64,000 bases of DNA, taken from positions 1,988,886-2,052,885 of the forward strand of contig NC_066610.1 of assembly GCF_905475345.1 (NCBI RefSeq), read 5' to 3'. Both the position numbers and the translations under genes were made by a program. Every line of letters begins with the position of its first letter. The stretch's first letter is position 1. The DNA comes from Vespula vulgaris (lineage: Eukaryota > Arthropoda > Insecta > Hymenoptera > Vespidae). Below the pieces are notes generated by a model that was given only the letters and a program-made list of their open reading frames with translations, was not told the DNA's origin and did not search any database. Below are positions 25,481 to 37,317 of this stretch, piece after piece.

Positions 25481-26568
25481 CACACATTTATATATACGTT
25501 ATGTATGTATGTGTGTGTGTGTATGTGTGAAAGGATGCGTCTTGTGCATCGTGCACGAAGAGGGCAACCAAGAGTATATGCTTGTGTGTGTCTAGAATGT
25601 GTCCTTGGCTGAGGTGCGTTGACCTTCTCTTTCCCGTAGCTCTGTATGTTAGAGAGAGAGAGAGGAGAGAGAGAGGAGAGAGAGAGAGAGAGAGACTCCA
25701 GACTTAGAGAGGGTTAAACTTCTCTCCCCCTTTTCATCGACAGAACTTGGTCCTCCAGTCGACTTCTATCTCTATCTTTCTCTCTCTCTCTATCTTTCTG
25801 TGTTTCTCTCTTTCTCTCTCTCTCTCTCTTGATATCTCGATCTTCTCGCGGATTTGAAAGATCAATCGGATTAGATCTAATCTTTCTAAGATATTAATTA
25901 ATTACATTGGATGTTAACGTTCTTGTAAGAACACTTCTCTAATCTTCTATCCAACTATACGATAACGGTATTACGATATTATTATTATTATTACTATTAT
26001 TGTTGTTATTATTGTTAATGTTGCTGAAGAATTTTTTCTTTTTTTACAGCATTCAAAGTAGTATCGATTTTTAAGAAAGCGATCGAATCGTTGGCATTAC
26101 AATTCGTTCTTTCGTTATTAATTAAAATATCACCATATTTCTTTTCTTTCAACTTTGTTCTTATTAATAAAATTATATCTTTCTTATTAAACAACAAAGA
26201 CGCACGATACGCGGACCCGACTGTTGTTACTACGGTATTCGAAAACTATCGATACGATACGTGATGTAATAAATAAAAGAATAATAGAAAATAAAAGAAA
26301 AATCATAGCAAGAAGAAAAAATCGACGATTGTAATCGAGTATTAAATAACAAAACAAAATTTTGTCGAGTATTAGATGTATATTAAAATATACGGAAGTG
26401 TAAATTAAATGGCGGACGAACGAGTCTTCATTTCGTAACAACGGATAGAAAAGTCTGGAAAAATAAGTAAAACTTCATAAGGAATATATTCCGCAACGGA
26501 AGAAACGCATCTATCTCTTCCTATCTTATTCTTCGTCTTCATAATCCACCTTGCTCTACCCCCACCCT

Positions 26569-26599
<31 letters not shown>

Positions 26600-26730
26600 C
26601 ATCTCACTCACTCATTCCTTGTCTCGCTTCCCACAGAAAGAAAGAACGAAAGAGAGAAAAAGAGAGAGAAAGAAAGAGAGAGAAAGATAGATAGAGAGAA
26701 AGAATCACGTGATACATTATTCATATCAAG
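24141..26730. other. Non-coding AT-rich stretch
   Basis: No gene recognised. It includes an AATCAGCTGATT palindrome (24692-24703), a CTT run (25253-25274), a long (TA)n tract (25433-25480), GA tracts (25645-25695), CT tracts (25780-25830, 26570-26600) and ATT/GTT repeats (25977-26020). Confidence 0.6.
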
Positions 26731-26739
26731 AGCAGGACA

Positions 26740-29040
26740 GAGAAACACACTCGAGCTCGTTCGAATTCTCATCTTGTAGTGGAACGTGCCGGTATATGTA
26801 ACTCTTTTATGTACCAACCATAATACCGGTCCTATCTTATTAGAAAATTTTTGTCGAATATAAGAAAAATATTCCGCAGAAGAAGTTCGACTTATTACAC
26901 AGGTTTATATAACGTTTACGTATCGCTTATATACCGTTTGTGAACTATTCGTATCGCCCAAATATTACAACGTGCTCGTACGAGAGACATAGACGAATAT
27001 TTCCTTCGTATTTCAATAATATATCGGATTGAAAGATTAATGGAAAATTGAGAATTAAACGGAGACAAAATTCAGCTCGTTCGGATTATTCTCTTCGAGT
27101 GGAACTGATATATGTAATACTCTTCAATACGATTGTTTATATTGTTTATCCTATTAGTAAATATACTTGGAATACGAGAAAACTATTCCGCACGTGAAGG
27201 ACGACCTATTGCAAAGATTTATATATCGTTTATGTATCATTTGTTTACCATTTGTCTTACCCCAATACTAGGACGTCTTCGTGCGAGAGAGATAGACGAA
27301 TATTTTGTTTCTATTTAAATAATAAATTAGTAATATTAATAACATTAATAATATATTAACAATTAATTAATATTAGTAATATATCATTGATTAATTAATA
27401 ATATTAATAATATATTACATTAAACGATTAATAGATATTTAAAAAATAAACGCAACGTAGGTAATTCGAAATCTCTTCTTGTACTGAAACTGGTATATGT
27501 AACACTCTTTCGTACGACTTATATACATTATTTATTCTATTAGAAAATTTTCATTAAATACGAGGAAAATATTCCGCGGAAGAAGTTCGATTTTATTACG
27601 CTTATTTATATTACTTTTATATATCTTTCGTATAACCTTTGTATCTCCTCAAAATTATTACCTATACGAGCGAGAGAGATAGACGAATATTTCGTACCTA
27701 TTTAAATAATAAATTAGATTAAACGATTAGTAGATATTCGAGAAGTAAACGTAGACGCAAATAAGTTTCTTCGTATTATCCTCTTGTACTGGAACTCCAT
27801 TGTATAAGATAGATAACGTGATCTATCGTATTAGAAAATTTTCGTGAATCAAAAAAAAAATATTTCGCAGTAAAAGTTCGATCTATTACGTCGATATATA
27901 TATATATATATATCGTTTGTATCTTCGCAAAATTATTACCTAAACGAACGAGAGAGGTAGACGAATATTTCGTATCTACTTAAATAATAAATTAAATGAA
28001 ACTATCAATAGATATTCGAGAGCTAAACGGAGAATTACCTGTCTCGTTCGAAATCTCTTCTCGTACTGAAACTGGTATATGTACGAGTCCTTTGTAAGAC
28101 ATATAAACATTGTTTATCTTATAAGAAAATATTCATTGAATACGAGAAACGAAGGACGAGCTGTTACGTCGATTTATATTTTGTTTATATACCGTTTGTA
28201 TATCATTTGTATCAGCAGTACGATCTACGAGTGCGAGAGAGATAGACGAATATTTCGTTTCTATTTAAGTAATAAATTAGTAATATTATATTGATAATAT
28301 ATTATTGATTAATTAATAATATTAATGATATATTAGATTAAACGATTAATAGATATTTAAGAAATAAACGAAGACGCAACATGGCTCCTTCGAAATCTCT
28401 TCTTTTACTGAAACTGGTGTATGTAATACTTTCGTACGATCTATATACATCGTTCATCCTATTAGAAAATTTTCGTCAAATACGATAATAGTATTCCGCA
28501 GAAGAAGATCGACTTGTTACGTAAGTTTATATAACGTTTATCTATCATTTATATACCTTTTGTAAATCATTTCTATTTTCCAAAAACTTGAACGTACGGT
28601 CCGTACGTGATAGAACGAATATTTCCTTCATATATCAATAATATATATACGTATATATCGATTGGACGATTAATAGATATCTAAACTGAAGGAACAACGA
28701 ACGGTTTCTTCGGATTATCATCTTACACTGAAACCTATCGCTGTATACATGTAACACTTTTTCGTACCATCTCGTAACACGATCTATCCTATTAGAAAAT
28801 TTTCTTAGAACTAAAAATAATATTCCGCAGGAGAAGGTCGACCTATTACATCGGTTTGTATACCGTTTATGTATTGTTTATATATTTTTTGTTTATCGTT
28901 CTTATATCCCAAATACTTCCGACGTACGTGTACGAAAGATAGAGAGAGAGAGAGAGATACATATAGAAATATTTCGTACCTCTTTAAATATAATAATTTA
29001 TTTAACGAATCGATTAATATAGAAAGAATTAGAACGTATG
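26740..29040. repeat. Seven-copy diverged tandem array (about 270-390 bp unit)
   Basis: Ordered landmarks repeat seven times: GGTATATGTAA-like text (26791, 27107, 27492, about 27801, 28074, 28416, about 28745); TATTAGAAAATTTTCGT; TATTCCGCAGAAGAAGTTCGA-like text (26870, 27184, 27570, 27861, lost in copy five, 28492, 28821); TTTATATxxCGTTTxTGTATCATTTGTAT; and GCGAGAGAGATAGACGAATATTTCGT closing each unit. Copies two and five carry an extra AT-rich insertion of TTAATATTAATAA type. The landmarks are conserved while the DNA between them has drifted. Some copies are open on the plus strand and encode related peptides, but no frame is kept in all copies. Confidence 0.92.
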
Positions 29041-29115
29041 ATTCTTGTCATCATCATCGTCGTCGTCGTCATCATTATCATCATTATCATCGTCATTATT
29101 ATTATCATTATCTTC
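29041..29115. repeat. ATC/GTC trinucleotide run
   Basis: Interrupted CAT, CGT and TAT triplets directly after the tandem array. Confidence 0.9.
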
Positions 29116-30078
29116 TTCTAGCTTAGTCGATAAAGTAGAATAATTACTCGTCCACCTGTGTTATTAATCCCATGTGAGAATTTTCTTTTAAAGAGTTAGC
29201 TCACGTATCGAGTACGATCGTTATCGGTGCAAACTCGTCGAATGTGTTAACGTAGTGAAACCGTGAATGTCAAATTAATTAGATATACATCCCCGTGTTA
29301 TAAGCGATAAAAGCGATTCGATCTGTCCGATTGACTTTTTTATTTTTATTTTTTTTTTTTATATACCCCGTTAGAAGAAGGATGTAACGTAGCGTGATAT
29401 AATTTGATATAACGATTCGATCGATTTTATTCGATAATTGATAACGATGTACGATCTTTTATATTATATTCAAATTCATTGAATTTATTATTGTTATTAT
29501 TGTTGTTGTTATTATTGTTATTATCGTTTTGTAATTCTATTATTAATTACATTACATTTTTACGTTGATTCATTATTACAAAGGAACGAAAATTAATCCG
29601 TAATTAAATCCGAAATAACTGTAATATTCGTTACTGTTGAAACAAAAACAGAAGAAAGAAAAATGAAAAAGAAAACTCTATTCCACGATTCTTCTTACGA
29701 ACATTGAATTTTATGAATAAAATTTCGAATGAAGAAAAATTATGCTCGCAATTCCAATAAAACAATCTTAATCGACGAAGATGAAGAAATGAATAACAAA
29801 AAATTAAATAACGACGACAACAACAACAACAACAATAATAATAATAATGATCGAAATTAGATAAATAAATGAAACGAGAAACAAAAATAAATAAATAAAA
29901 GAACGAACAAATCATCGAAAAAAAATTTTCATATATCTTTATAGCGATCGCTTTCTCAATGAAAGAAACTTTAAATGAAATCTCGTAATTATCGACTCTT
30001 ACGTTCTTGCGGAATAGTCGGGCGCAACAACCAGTTTGTTAAAAGCGATGAACAGAGATAGAGATAGATAGAGAGAGA

Positions 30079-30119
<41 letters not shown>

Positions 30120-30141
30120 ACTGAACGAGACTCACTGGTAG
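29116..30141. other. Non-coding, one unique patch
   Basis: The segment at 29150-29300 is non-repetitive with a CACCTG E-box and several CpG, and is a conserved-element candidate. The rest is AT-rich: (GTT/ATT) text (29490-29530), CAA/TAA run (about 29815-29850), GA tract (30060-30115). No gene seen. Confidence 0.5.
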
Positions 30142-30160
30142 GCGTAATTACTAATTACGC
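30142..30160. promoter_or_regulatory. Homeodomain-type inverted repeat
   Basis: GCGTAATTA, a single C, then TAATTACGC: a perfect 9-bp inverted repeat. Each arm holds TAATTA, the core bound by many Antp/Q50-type homeodomains. The surrounding 80 bp (30120-30200) is non-repetitive and GC-balanced, but is enclosed by GA and CT tracts. The role is inferred. Confidence 0.3.
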
Positions 30161-30201
30161 GTAACGCAGCGTGTTTCTTCATTAACGCGTGCCTGCATGT
30201 C

Positions 30202-30240
<39 letters not shown>

Positions 30241-31550
30241 CTCTCTATCTATCTCTCTCTTCGTTAATCACATACACGAATACTCACACACGCATACGTT
30301 GATTAGTTATCATCGATCGAAATCGACGGACGATTAGATTTTTTTTCTTCTTTTTTTTTCTTTCTTTTTTTTTTCTTTCTTTTTTTTTTCTTTTTTGATT
30401 TCTTCGCCATTTTTGTTACGTGAAATAAAAAAAAAAAAAAGAAAAGAAAAATAAATAAAATTGTTATCGATTATGTAACGATAATAAAAATTGCGTGCTA
30501 CGAATTACGAGATGCAATTGATTGATCAATGATTTTGTAATATTCGTTAGAAACGAGAATAGACGTTCTTGATCGAACGTAAGAATAATTCGTATACGAT
30601 AAATTTGTTTGAATTGTAAATGGTGGAACGATGGACGTTCGTCTACGAAATTAATTTTGTTCGATAGATTTCTTTTTTTTTTTTTCCTTCTGTTTTGCAC
30701 AATAAATGTTACGTAATATTTAAGTGTAAAAGAAGAATGTAAACGTCACGGTAGTAACGAAAAGTTTTCATTTATTTCCTTCGAATACTTTGAACCTTAG
30801 CACTAAAAAGATTTCTCAGCAAAAAGAAAAAAAGAAAGGAACAAAGAATGAGAATAAAAAAAAGAAAAAAAAATACAAGAATGAGAAAAACAAACGTAAA
30901 CAAATACAACCGGCCAATGTAAAAAGATAAATCTTCCGCGAATGCAACGTGAAAAGAAAAGCGTAGGAAACGAAAAGGAAGGAAAGAAAAAAAAAAAAAA
31001 GAGGAAAAACAAGAACAACAAAAAAGAAACTGCGAACGAGCGCGACCGATGATCGCAATGATCAGTGACATAATCGAAGTATCAATAATAATTAAAAAAT
31101 GAAAAGAATAAAATCTTTTTTCAAGTTTCTTTTTTCTTCGCTCATTGAACGAAAAAGTAAAAAAACAAAAACAAAAAGAAGAAAAGAAAAACAGCAAAAT
31201 TCTTAAAACGTTGCTAACTTTACAACGTTACCTCTCTCTATCAACCCCTAATAACATTCTAATATTCTTTGAAAATAACAATTTTAAAGAAATATCGAAA
31301 GATGCTACTCGTACATACGTAAATGGTTCTACACAAATACGAACGCGTACTCAATTACATACACACATACACATATATATATATATAAAATATATATATG
31401 TATATACAGGAGGGAGGACGATGATCCTTGCGTGTTTAGAGTGGTCGCAAAAGCAAGTCGAAAGCAAGTTATACACACGTGAGGAGGCTACTCGTCGAGG
31501 ATATCATTCCTGATTTTATCGGCATGGACCTGGCCTAAGCCTTCTCTCTA

Positions 31551-31601
<51 letters not shown>

Positions 31602-31650
31602 CTCTCTCTCGAACTCTCTCTCTCTCTTTCTGTCTCGCTCTATCTATCTA

Positions 31651-31681
<31 letters not shown>

Positions 31682-32278
31682 ATCTGTCTCTTTCTATTAC
31701 ACGCACTCACGCATCTATCTATCCTTTTCTTTCGCCTACGAGAGTTCCTTAACCCTGTACCTACATGGACGAGAAATTGTGTTAGAGTATACGTGAGCCC
31801 AGGTGACCCTTTCGTGACCCCCATCATGACGTTGGCCAAGGTTAAGACTTCTCCAAAATTATATGTATTTATTTCTTTTTTTTTTGTGTTCTCTTTTCTC
31901 TTTTCTTTTCGTTCTCGATCAATCGCACTTGTCGTCAAGTTTTATTCTTTTTTTCTCTTCATAATTGTACTCTTCCTTTATTTCTTCTCCTTCTTTATCT
32001 GTTCCTTTTAATCCTCTTTTTTTTTTATTATTATTATGATCTTTTTTGATATTAATTTCTTTTCATCATTATTATCATTATTATTAATATTCTATAACAA
32101 AATTTGAGGATTATAATTTCCATTGAATTATTATAATATTTAATAACCATTCGTACCTCGTCTATATTATATGTAAAACATTAAATATGAATTACAAATA
32201 AAATAAATAAACATTGTATTCTAAATTTACACCAGGCAATTTTCAATGAATTATTTATAACATTAACTAATCATTATT

Positions 32279-32320
<42 letters not shown>

Positions 32321-33246
32321 ATGTATGCGTATGTATTGCACGTAAGACATATCAAATACGAATTACGGAAGTGAGATGGAAGAAATAAGTATGAAGTTCG
32401 ATGTAAGCCTCTCTCTTTCTCTCTCACACTCTCTCGATATATTCTCCATCCTTTTCTTTCCGTTCTGTTCCGATCGTCGTCTTCTTCTTCTTCTTCTTCT
32501 TCTTCTTCTTCGTCGTTGCCCTGCCGGGGTAATTGCACCCTACCAAGGCCGACAGCTGATGCAGCCACCAGCACCAAGTCAGACAGAAAGAAAGAGAGAG
32601 AGAGAGAAAGAGAGAGCAACAGAGAAAGAAAGAGAGATAGAGTATCGTCACTAACACGAACACAAGAGAGAGAGAGAGAAAGAGAGAGAGTGTAGTATCG
32701 TGCAAAGGAGCAAAATACATTTCCAGGACGAGCTTCGGAACATAAATGTATACATATATATATATGTATATGTATATAAGTATGTATATATTCATATATA
32801 TGTATGTATATGTATGTGAACATAGAATTCGTCTTTGTGTTTGAACACCAAGCAAGGCTTTTGACTCAGGTAAAAGAAGGTATATCTACGAAGGGAAATG
32901 TATGTAAGAGCGACAGAGAGAAAAATAGAAAGAGAGAGAGCAAAAGAGAGAAAGAGAGAGAGAGAGTGCTTACCCACGATGTGGTAAACACAATGCCGCC
33001 ATCTTTAAACACCCTGTAATGTTTGCTACCGTCGAAACACACCGACAAGGATGAAAAAGACTTCTCGGATATTTTCCTTCAACCCCCGTCAAATTCCCCT
33101 TCCTCTCTCCCTTTCCCTCATCGTCACTCACCATTCTACTTTACCTGCGTCTCTTTCTGTCAAACATTTGTGTATGTGATGTTTGTACGTGGGTGGATGT
33201 GTATTTTCATTTTCCTTTTCCTTGAATAAATGAAAAAAATTATTTC
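30161..33246. other. Non-coding, simple-repeat-rich
   Basis: No gene recognised. CT tract (30205-30240), T-rich block (30340-30395), A/purine block (30810-31010, 31145-31195), (TA)n (31553-31597) followed by CT, a unique patch at 31735-31860, T-rich block, (TA)n (32284-32312), CTT run (32479-32512), GA tracts (32590-32700, 32925-32967) and TATG repeats. The reverse-strand motif AACACCCTGTAA lies at 33008-33019. Confidence 0.6.
31799..31820. promoter_or_regulatory. Nuclear-receptor-like DR5 next to an E-box
   Basis: CAGGTG overlaps the first of two TGACCC half-sites (31804-31809 and 31815-31820), separated by 5 bp. In the other orientation this is a direct repeat of GGGTCA with spacing 5. It sits in a 110-bp non-repetitive GC-balanced patch. 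Binding is inferred from the motif alone. Confidence 0.22.
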
Positions 33247-33756
33247 ATGGAAAATTATTTTCGTATAATCGTTAGAAATCTTTATGGTTATCATGACAGA
33301 ACAATTGTTGAATATTTCTGTGTTTCCTTTTCTTCTTTTTTTAGGAAATTTCAATACGGTAGAAATCTTTATGGTGTTCCTAACAACAGCTGTTTCTTTC
33401 TTTCTTTCAGGGTGAATTATTTTTTTTTTCTTTTTTTTTTTTCAGGAAATTTCAATACGGTTAGAAATCTTTATGGTGTTCGTAACAACAGCTGTTTCTT
33501 TCTATCTCTCTCTTTTTCTATTTTTCTTGGGTGCGAAAATTTCTTTTCGCTAGAAAATCGCAGTGTAGTCGTTGGAAACTTTTATGGTGATCATAACTAT
33601 CACTCTCTTTCTCTTTCTCTTTCTCTTTCTCTTTTTCTTTCTCTCTCTCTCTCTCTCTTTCTTTCTCGCTTTTTCTTACATACGAAATTAATAAACGTTA
33701 TAAATTTTTATGATGATCAAAACCACAATTTTTTTCCATCTCTCTCTCTCGTATAA
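33247..33756 (+). other. Five-copy repeat kept in one open frame (169 codons)
   Basis: The frame starts at an ATG and ends at TAA. Five repeat copies place their AGAAATCTTTATGG-like core at 33274, 33361, 33463, 33574 and 33700. All spacings (87, 102, 111, 126) are multiples of three, so each copy reads as variants of Arg-Asn-Leu-Tyr-Gly followed by Val/Asp and Asn/His. The spacers encode Phe/Leu- and Ser/Leu-rich runs from T- and CT-rich DNA, which rarely contain stops. I know no family with this pattern. Against coding: spacers are microsatellite-like and there is no splice or promoter evidence. For coding: phase is preserved across all copies. Confidence 0.2.
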
Positions 33757-34086
33757 AATTGTTTTTGGAAAATGATTTCTATATTACTTCTGTTTTTCTT
33801 CATTTTCTTTTAATTGTTTTTTTTATATATATTTTACCTGACCCGAACGTAACCGCACCAACACGTATATATACACGCAAACACACACACTTGTACATGC
33901 ACGTACACGTTGATACGATTTTCGTGAGGGTAAAAACCATAAAAAAAAGAGAGAGAAAAAAAGAAAAATATTATATTTATGGGGAAAGAGAGTGAGCCTC
34001 CTGTCGATGACAATATTGTACAATATTTGAAGCGAGAGTTATAGAATATCGTCTGGACCGATCGACTGGTTTGTAACGAAATCAAT

Positions 34087-34088
<2 letters not shown>

Positions 34089-34141
<53 letters not shown>
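34089..34141. repeat. (GA)n microsatellite
   Basis: About 26 uninterrupted GA units. Confidence 0.97.
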
Positions 34142-34145
<4 letters not shown>

Positions 34146-34216
34146 TCGAATTGAAAAATAACAGTACACATATCGCGTGTTATCATCGTGAAAAAGAGAG
34201 AGAAAGGGACAGAAAT

Positions 34217-34224
<8 letters not shown>

Positions 34225-34293
<69 letters not shown>
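34225..34293. repeat. (TA)n joined to (GA)n
   Basis: About 17 TA units pass directly into about 17 GA units. Confidence 0.97.
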
Positions 34294-34296
<3 letters not shown>

Positions 34297-34412
34297 TATG
34301 AGGTAGAGGTATATACCTATATATATATATAACACATAACTCGATTTAGAAGTCTATTACGAAAAGGACGATTGAAAACAACAACCAATAGTGTGGTTAA
34401 CGATCATTCCCA

Positions 34413-34417
34413 CTCTC

Positions 34418-34502
<85 letters not shown>
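34413..34502. repeat. CT tract joined to (TA)n
   Basis: A CT microsatellite runs into about 26 TA units. This is a mirror of the TA-GA junction 150 bp upstream. Confidence 0.97.
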
Positions 34503-34504
<2 letters not shown>

Positions 34505-34835
34505 TCGGCCAAAAGTTCGTGAATGATATTAAAAATAAATAATTCTTATCCGTCACAATTTTTCCCGGCTATATATATATTTTTTTCCATATATAGGATT
34601 TGTCAAAAATATGTCGATAATATTAAAAAAAAAAAAAAAAAAAAAAGAAAGAAAGAAAAAAAAAGAATAATTCTTTTTTATCCATAACAATTTTCAACGC
34701 CTAATCATTCCTTTTTTTTATTATTATTATTATTATTATTTTTTTTTTATTTACTCATTTCATTAAACGTTCGTAGTTACATATACATATAGGGTGGATA
34801 AGAATTTCAAGAATGATTTAAAAAATGAAATCTTG
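34503..34835. repeat. Degenerate tandem array, about 3 copies
   Basis: Related phrases start near 34503 (GGCCAAAAGTTCGTGAATGA), 34598 (TTGTCAAAAATATGTCGATA) and 34791 (AGGGTGGATAAGAATTTCAA), each followed by TATTAAAAA- or TTTAAAAAA-like text and then, in the first two, AATAATTCTT and TTATCC. TA, A and ATT runs have expanded between them. Confidence 0.5.
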
Positions 34836-34903
34836 TTCGAGACAAACTTTTTTCTCTTGTTCGACGTAATAAATGTTCATACAATATTTTCTATATACAG
34901 ATT

Positions 34904-34939
<36 letters not shown>

Positions 34940-35079
34940 GTCAAACCAAACGGGCTTTAGGGCATAGAAGAAATCTTTTTTCATAGACCTTGGTTCCCAT
35001 TGTGTGAAACGTTAGAGGACGATTCTCAACCATCGTTCCCTTTTATTCTCTCATTTTTCAAGCATAACCCCTCTTCCTC

Positions 35080-35131
<52 letters not shown>

Positions 35132-36331
35132 TCTCTTATTGTTCATCCTTTTCTACTCCATAACCTCCGTCTAGTAAATATGTGGGTGGATGAATGCGGC
35201 TCGAGATTTCCAGCCGTACCTAATTCCTTCTGCAAGAGAGAGCTTTCCGTCGTCCCAACGATGCTTTCATTCTTCAAAATGGAACACCCGGAGCGTCGGG
35301 ATGAAAACATTTTTGAAAATGGGAAATATAAAAAGAAAGAAGGACATATACTTATAGAAAAAAGATCTACGAATGTGTCTGTACATATCTCTGTGTATAC
35401 GAGAGAAAAAGAAAGAGAGAAGATCATAAACGACGACCATATTTTTTCGATCACTTCGTCGAAACTTATCGATTGTTAAAATTCTTGTTTTTTGCTCTCT
35501 TTTTTTTTCTTTTTGGAAAATTCTTCTTTTTCTATATTTTCTTTTTTATTGATTTTCCCTTTCTTTTTTATTTTTTATTCTAATGGCTTTTTAAAAATTT
35601 ATACAATTTTTTTCTCCTACGGTGAACATTTTGTTCTTTTCTTTTTTTTTTAAGATACAAAATTTATATCTTTCCTTTATCGATCTTGAGAATCAAGATC
35701 AAAATCAAAAGAAAAAGGAGAAAGAGAGAGAGAAGATCGCGTAAGAGGATAAAAGACAGTGACCTACATTTGTCGAGCAGGTGTAGATTCGTCTCAAAAA
35801 AAAAGGGACAAAAAAAGTCAAGGAAAAAAAAAGGATAAGAATAAAAAAAGAAAAATTAAAGCAAGAATAAAAAAAAGGTAAGAAGAATGTAACACAGGAT
35901 GATGTCGATTATCTCGCGATTGCGCAATTGGAATTAACGAGTCACCCGATGTTAACCGAGGTAAGTGAAGCGCTCGATCCTACGATCTTACGATCTTACG
36001 ATCTTACGATCGTTCGAAAGATCGATGGAAGGCAAACATCATTCTCGAGTTGAAGGAATACAAAGCTCGAGGACAGCTTCGATCGATCGAAATCGATTCG
36101 ATCGAATCGAATTAAGTCGTTTCTCCTACGACACACATATACATACTTACACATATGTACGTACATAAGTATTAGTAATACAAAGTTTGTAATAAATTTA
36201 CATTTACATAAAAGAAGTTCGTAAAGTTACATAGGTTCTATCCGATAAAATATTTCTCTCTCTTTCTTCTTCTATTTTAAAAACTTGTATCACTTTTGTA
36301 GTTTGCACAAAAGAGAGCAGATAAATAGAGA

Positions 36332-36389
<58 letters not shown>

Positions 36390-37292
36390 GTGAAGAGTGG
36401 GAGAAGTAGGGATGGAAAGTGAGGAGAGGTAAGTTTGTTAGAGATTTCTACGAAAGTGAATCACTCTTTTCAAATTCTCAACTCGATCGAAAGAGGACAT
36501 CCAAAGAGAGAGAAAGAGAGAAAAAGAGATAAACGTATGTACGGTTCCAATATTTGTCCATATTTTGACGTCCCTGATTAGATTATTTTTTACGTTTCTG
36601 ACATCGACTAGAAATAAAAAGAGAAAGAAAGAAAGAGAGAGAGAAAAAAGAAAAAGAAACTTCGTTAGAGAAGAAATATTATTAAAAAAAAAAAAAAAAA
36701 AAAGCGATAGATACCCGCGTGCGTGGATTTAAAGATAAAATCAAACTAAATATCTATCGTATCAAACTTTCCTATCATAATACATACACACGGTGTCCAC
36801 AAACTAACCATTCATTTTTATCATGTTTAACGTTTAACAGTTAGACCGTCATAATCTTGTTCGACCGTAGGATCTAACGATCGATCGGCCTTCTAATAAT
36901 ATTATCGTGCGTTTCACGTATCGATCATTTCTCGAAGGAAAAAAAAAAAGAGGAAAAGGAGAGGAGAAATCTTTTTTTTTTCTTTTTCTGCTCTTTTTTT
37001 TTTGTTTTTTCTTTTTGTTTTTTTTTATGTCGGATATCAAGTATCGTTAATCTGCGATTTTTTGTATCTTTTTCTTTTTTTTGGATCGAACGTTCATTTC
37101 TTTTTTGTTCTTTGTTTCCTGTCTCTCTGTTTTTCTCCCTCTCTCTCTTTCTTTTTGATAATATTAGAAAAGAATTAGAATATTAATTAGAGAGTTTGTA
37201 TTTCGTAAAATTCTTAAATATTTAAATCGAGAATGAAAGTTTGATATCAGTTTGAATATGTCGTTTCAAAAACACTCTAACATTTAGAAATT
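34836..37292. other. Non-coding; TCGA-rich dyad cluster at 36.0-36.1 kb
   Basis: No gene recognised. CT tract (35085-35128), T-rich block (35490-35650), purine block (35700-35885), GA tract (36339-36386), A and T runs (36680-36705, 36940-37030). At 35978-36010 the octamer-like unit TACGATCT repeats about four times. At 36078-36091 (TTCGATCGATCGAA) and 36093-36110 (TCGATTCGATCGAATCGA) are two adjacent perfect palindromes. Confidence 0.55.
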
Positions 37293-37317
37293 GATTAGAA
37301 ATGATTCATTTCTAATC
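37293..37317. promoter_or_regulatory. Perfect 25-bp palindrome
   Basis: Left arm GATTAGAAATGA (37293-37304), single central T, right arm TCATTTCTAATC (37306-37317): a perfect 12-bp inverted repeat. The centre reads TGATTCA, resembling an AP-1/bZIP site, and each arm holds a GATTAG/CTAATC motif. Arms this long are unlikely by chance in 64 kb of this composition. Function unknown. Confidence 0.35.

Noticed and set aside
26740..29040. CRISPR array
   Set aside because: Units are 270-390 bp with diverged text, not short identical repeats with unique spacers, and the sequence is eukaryotic.
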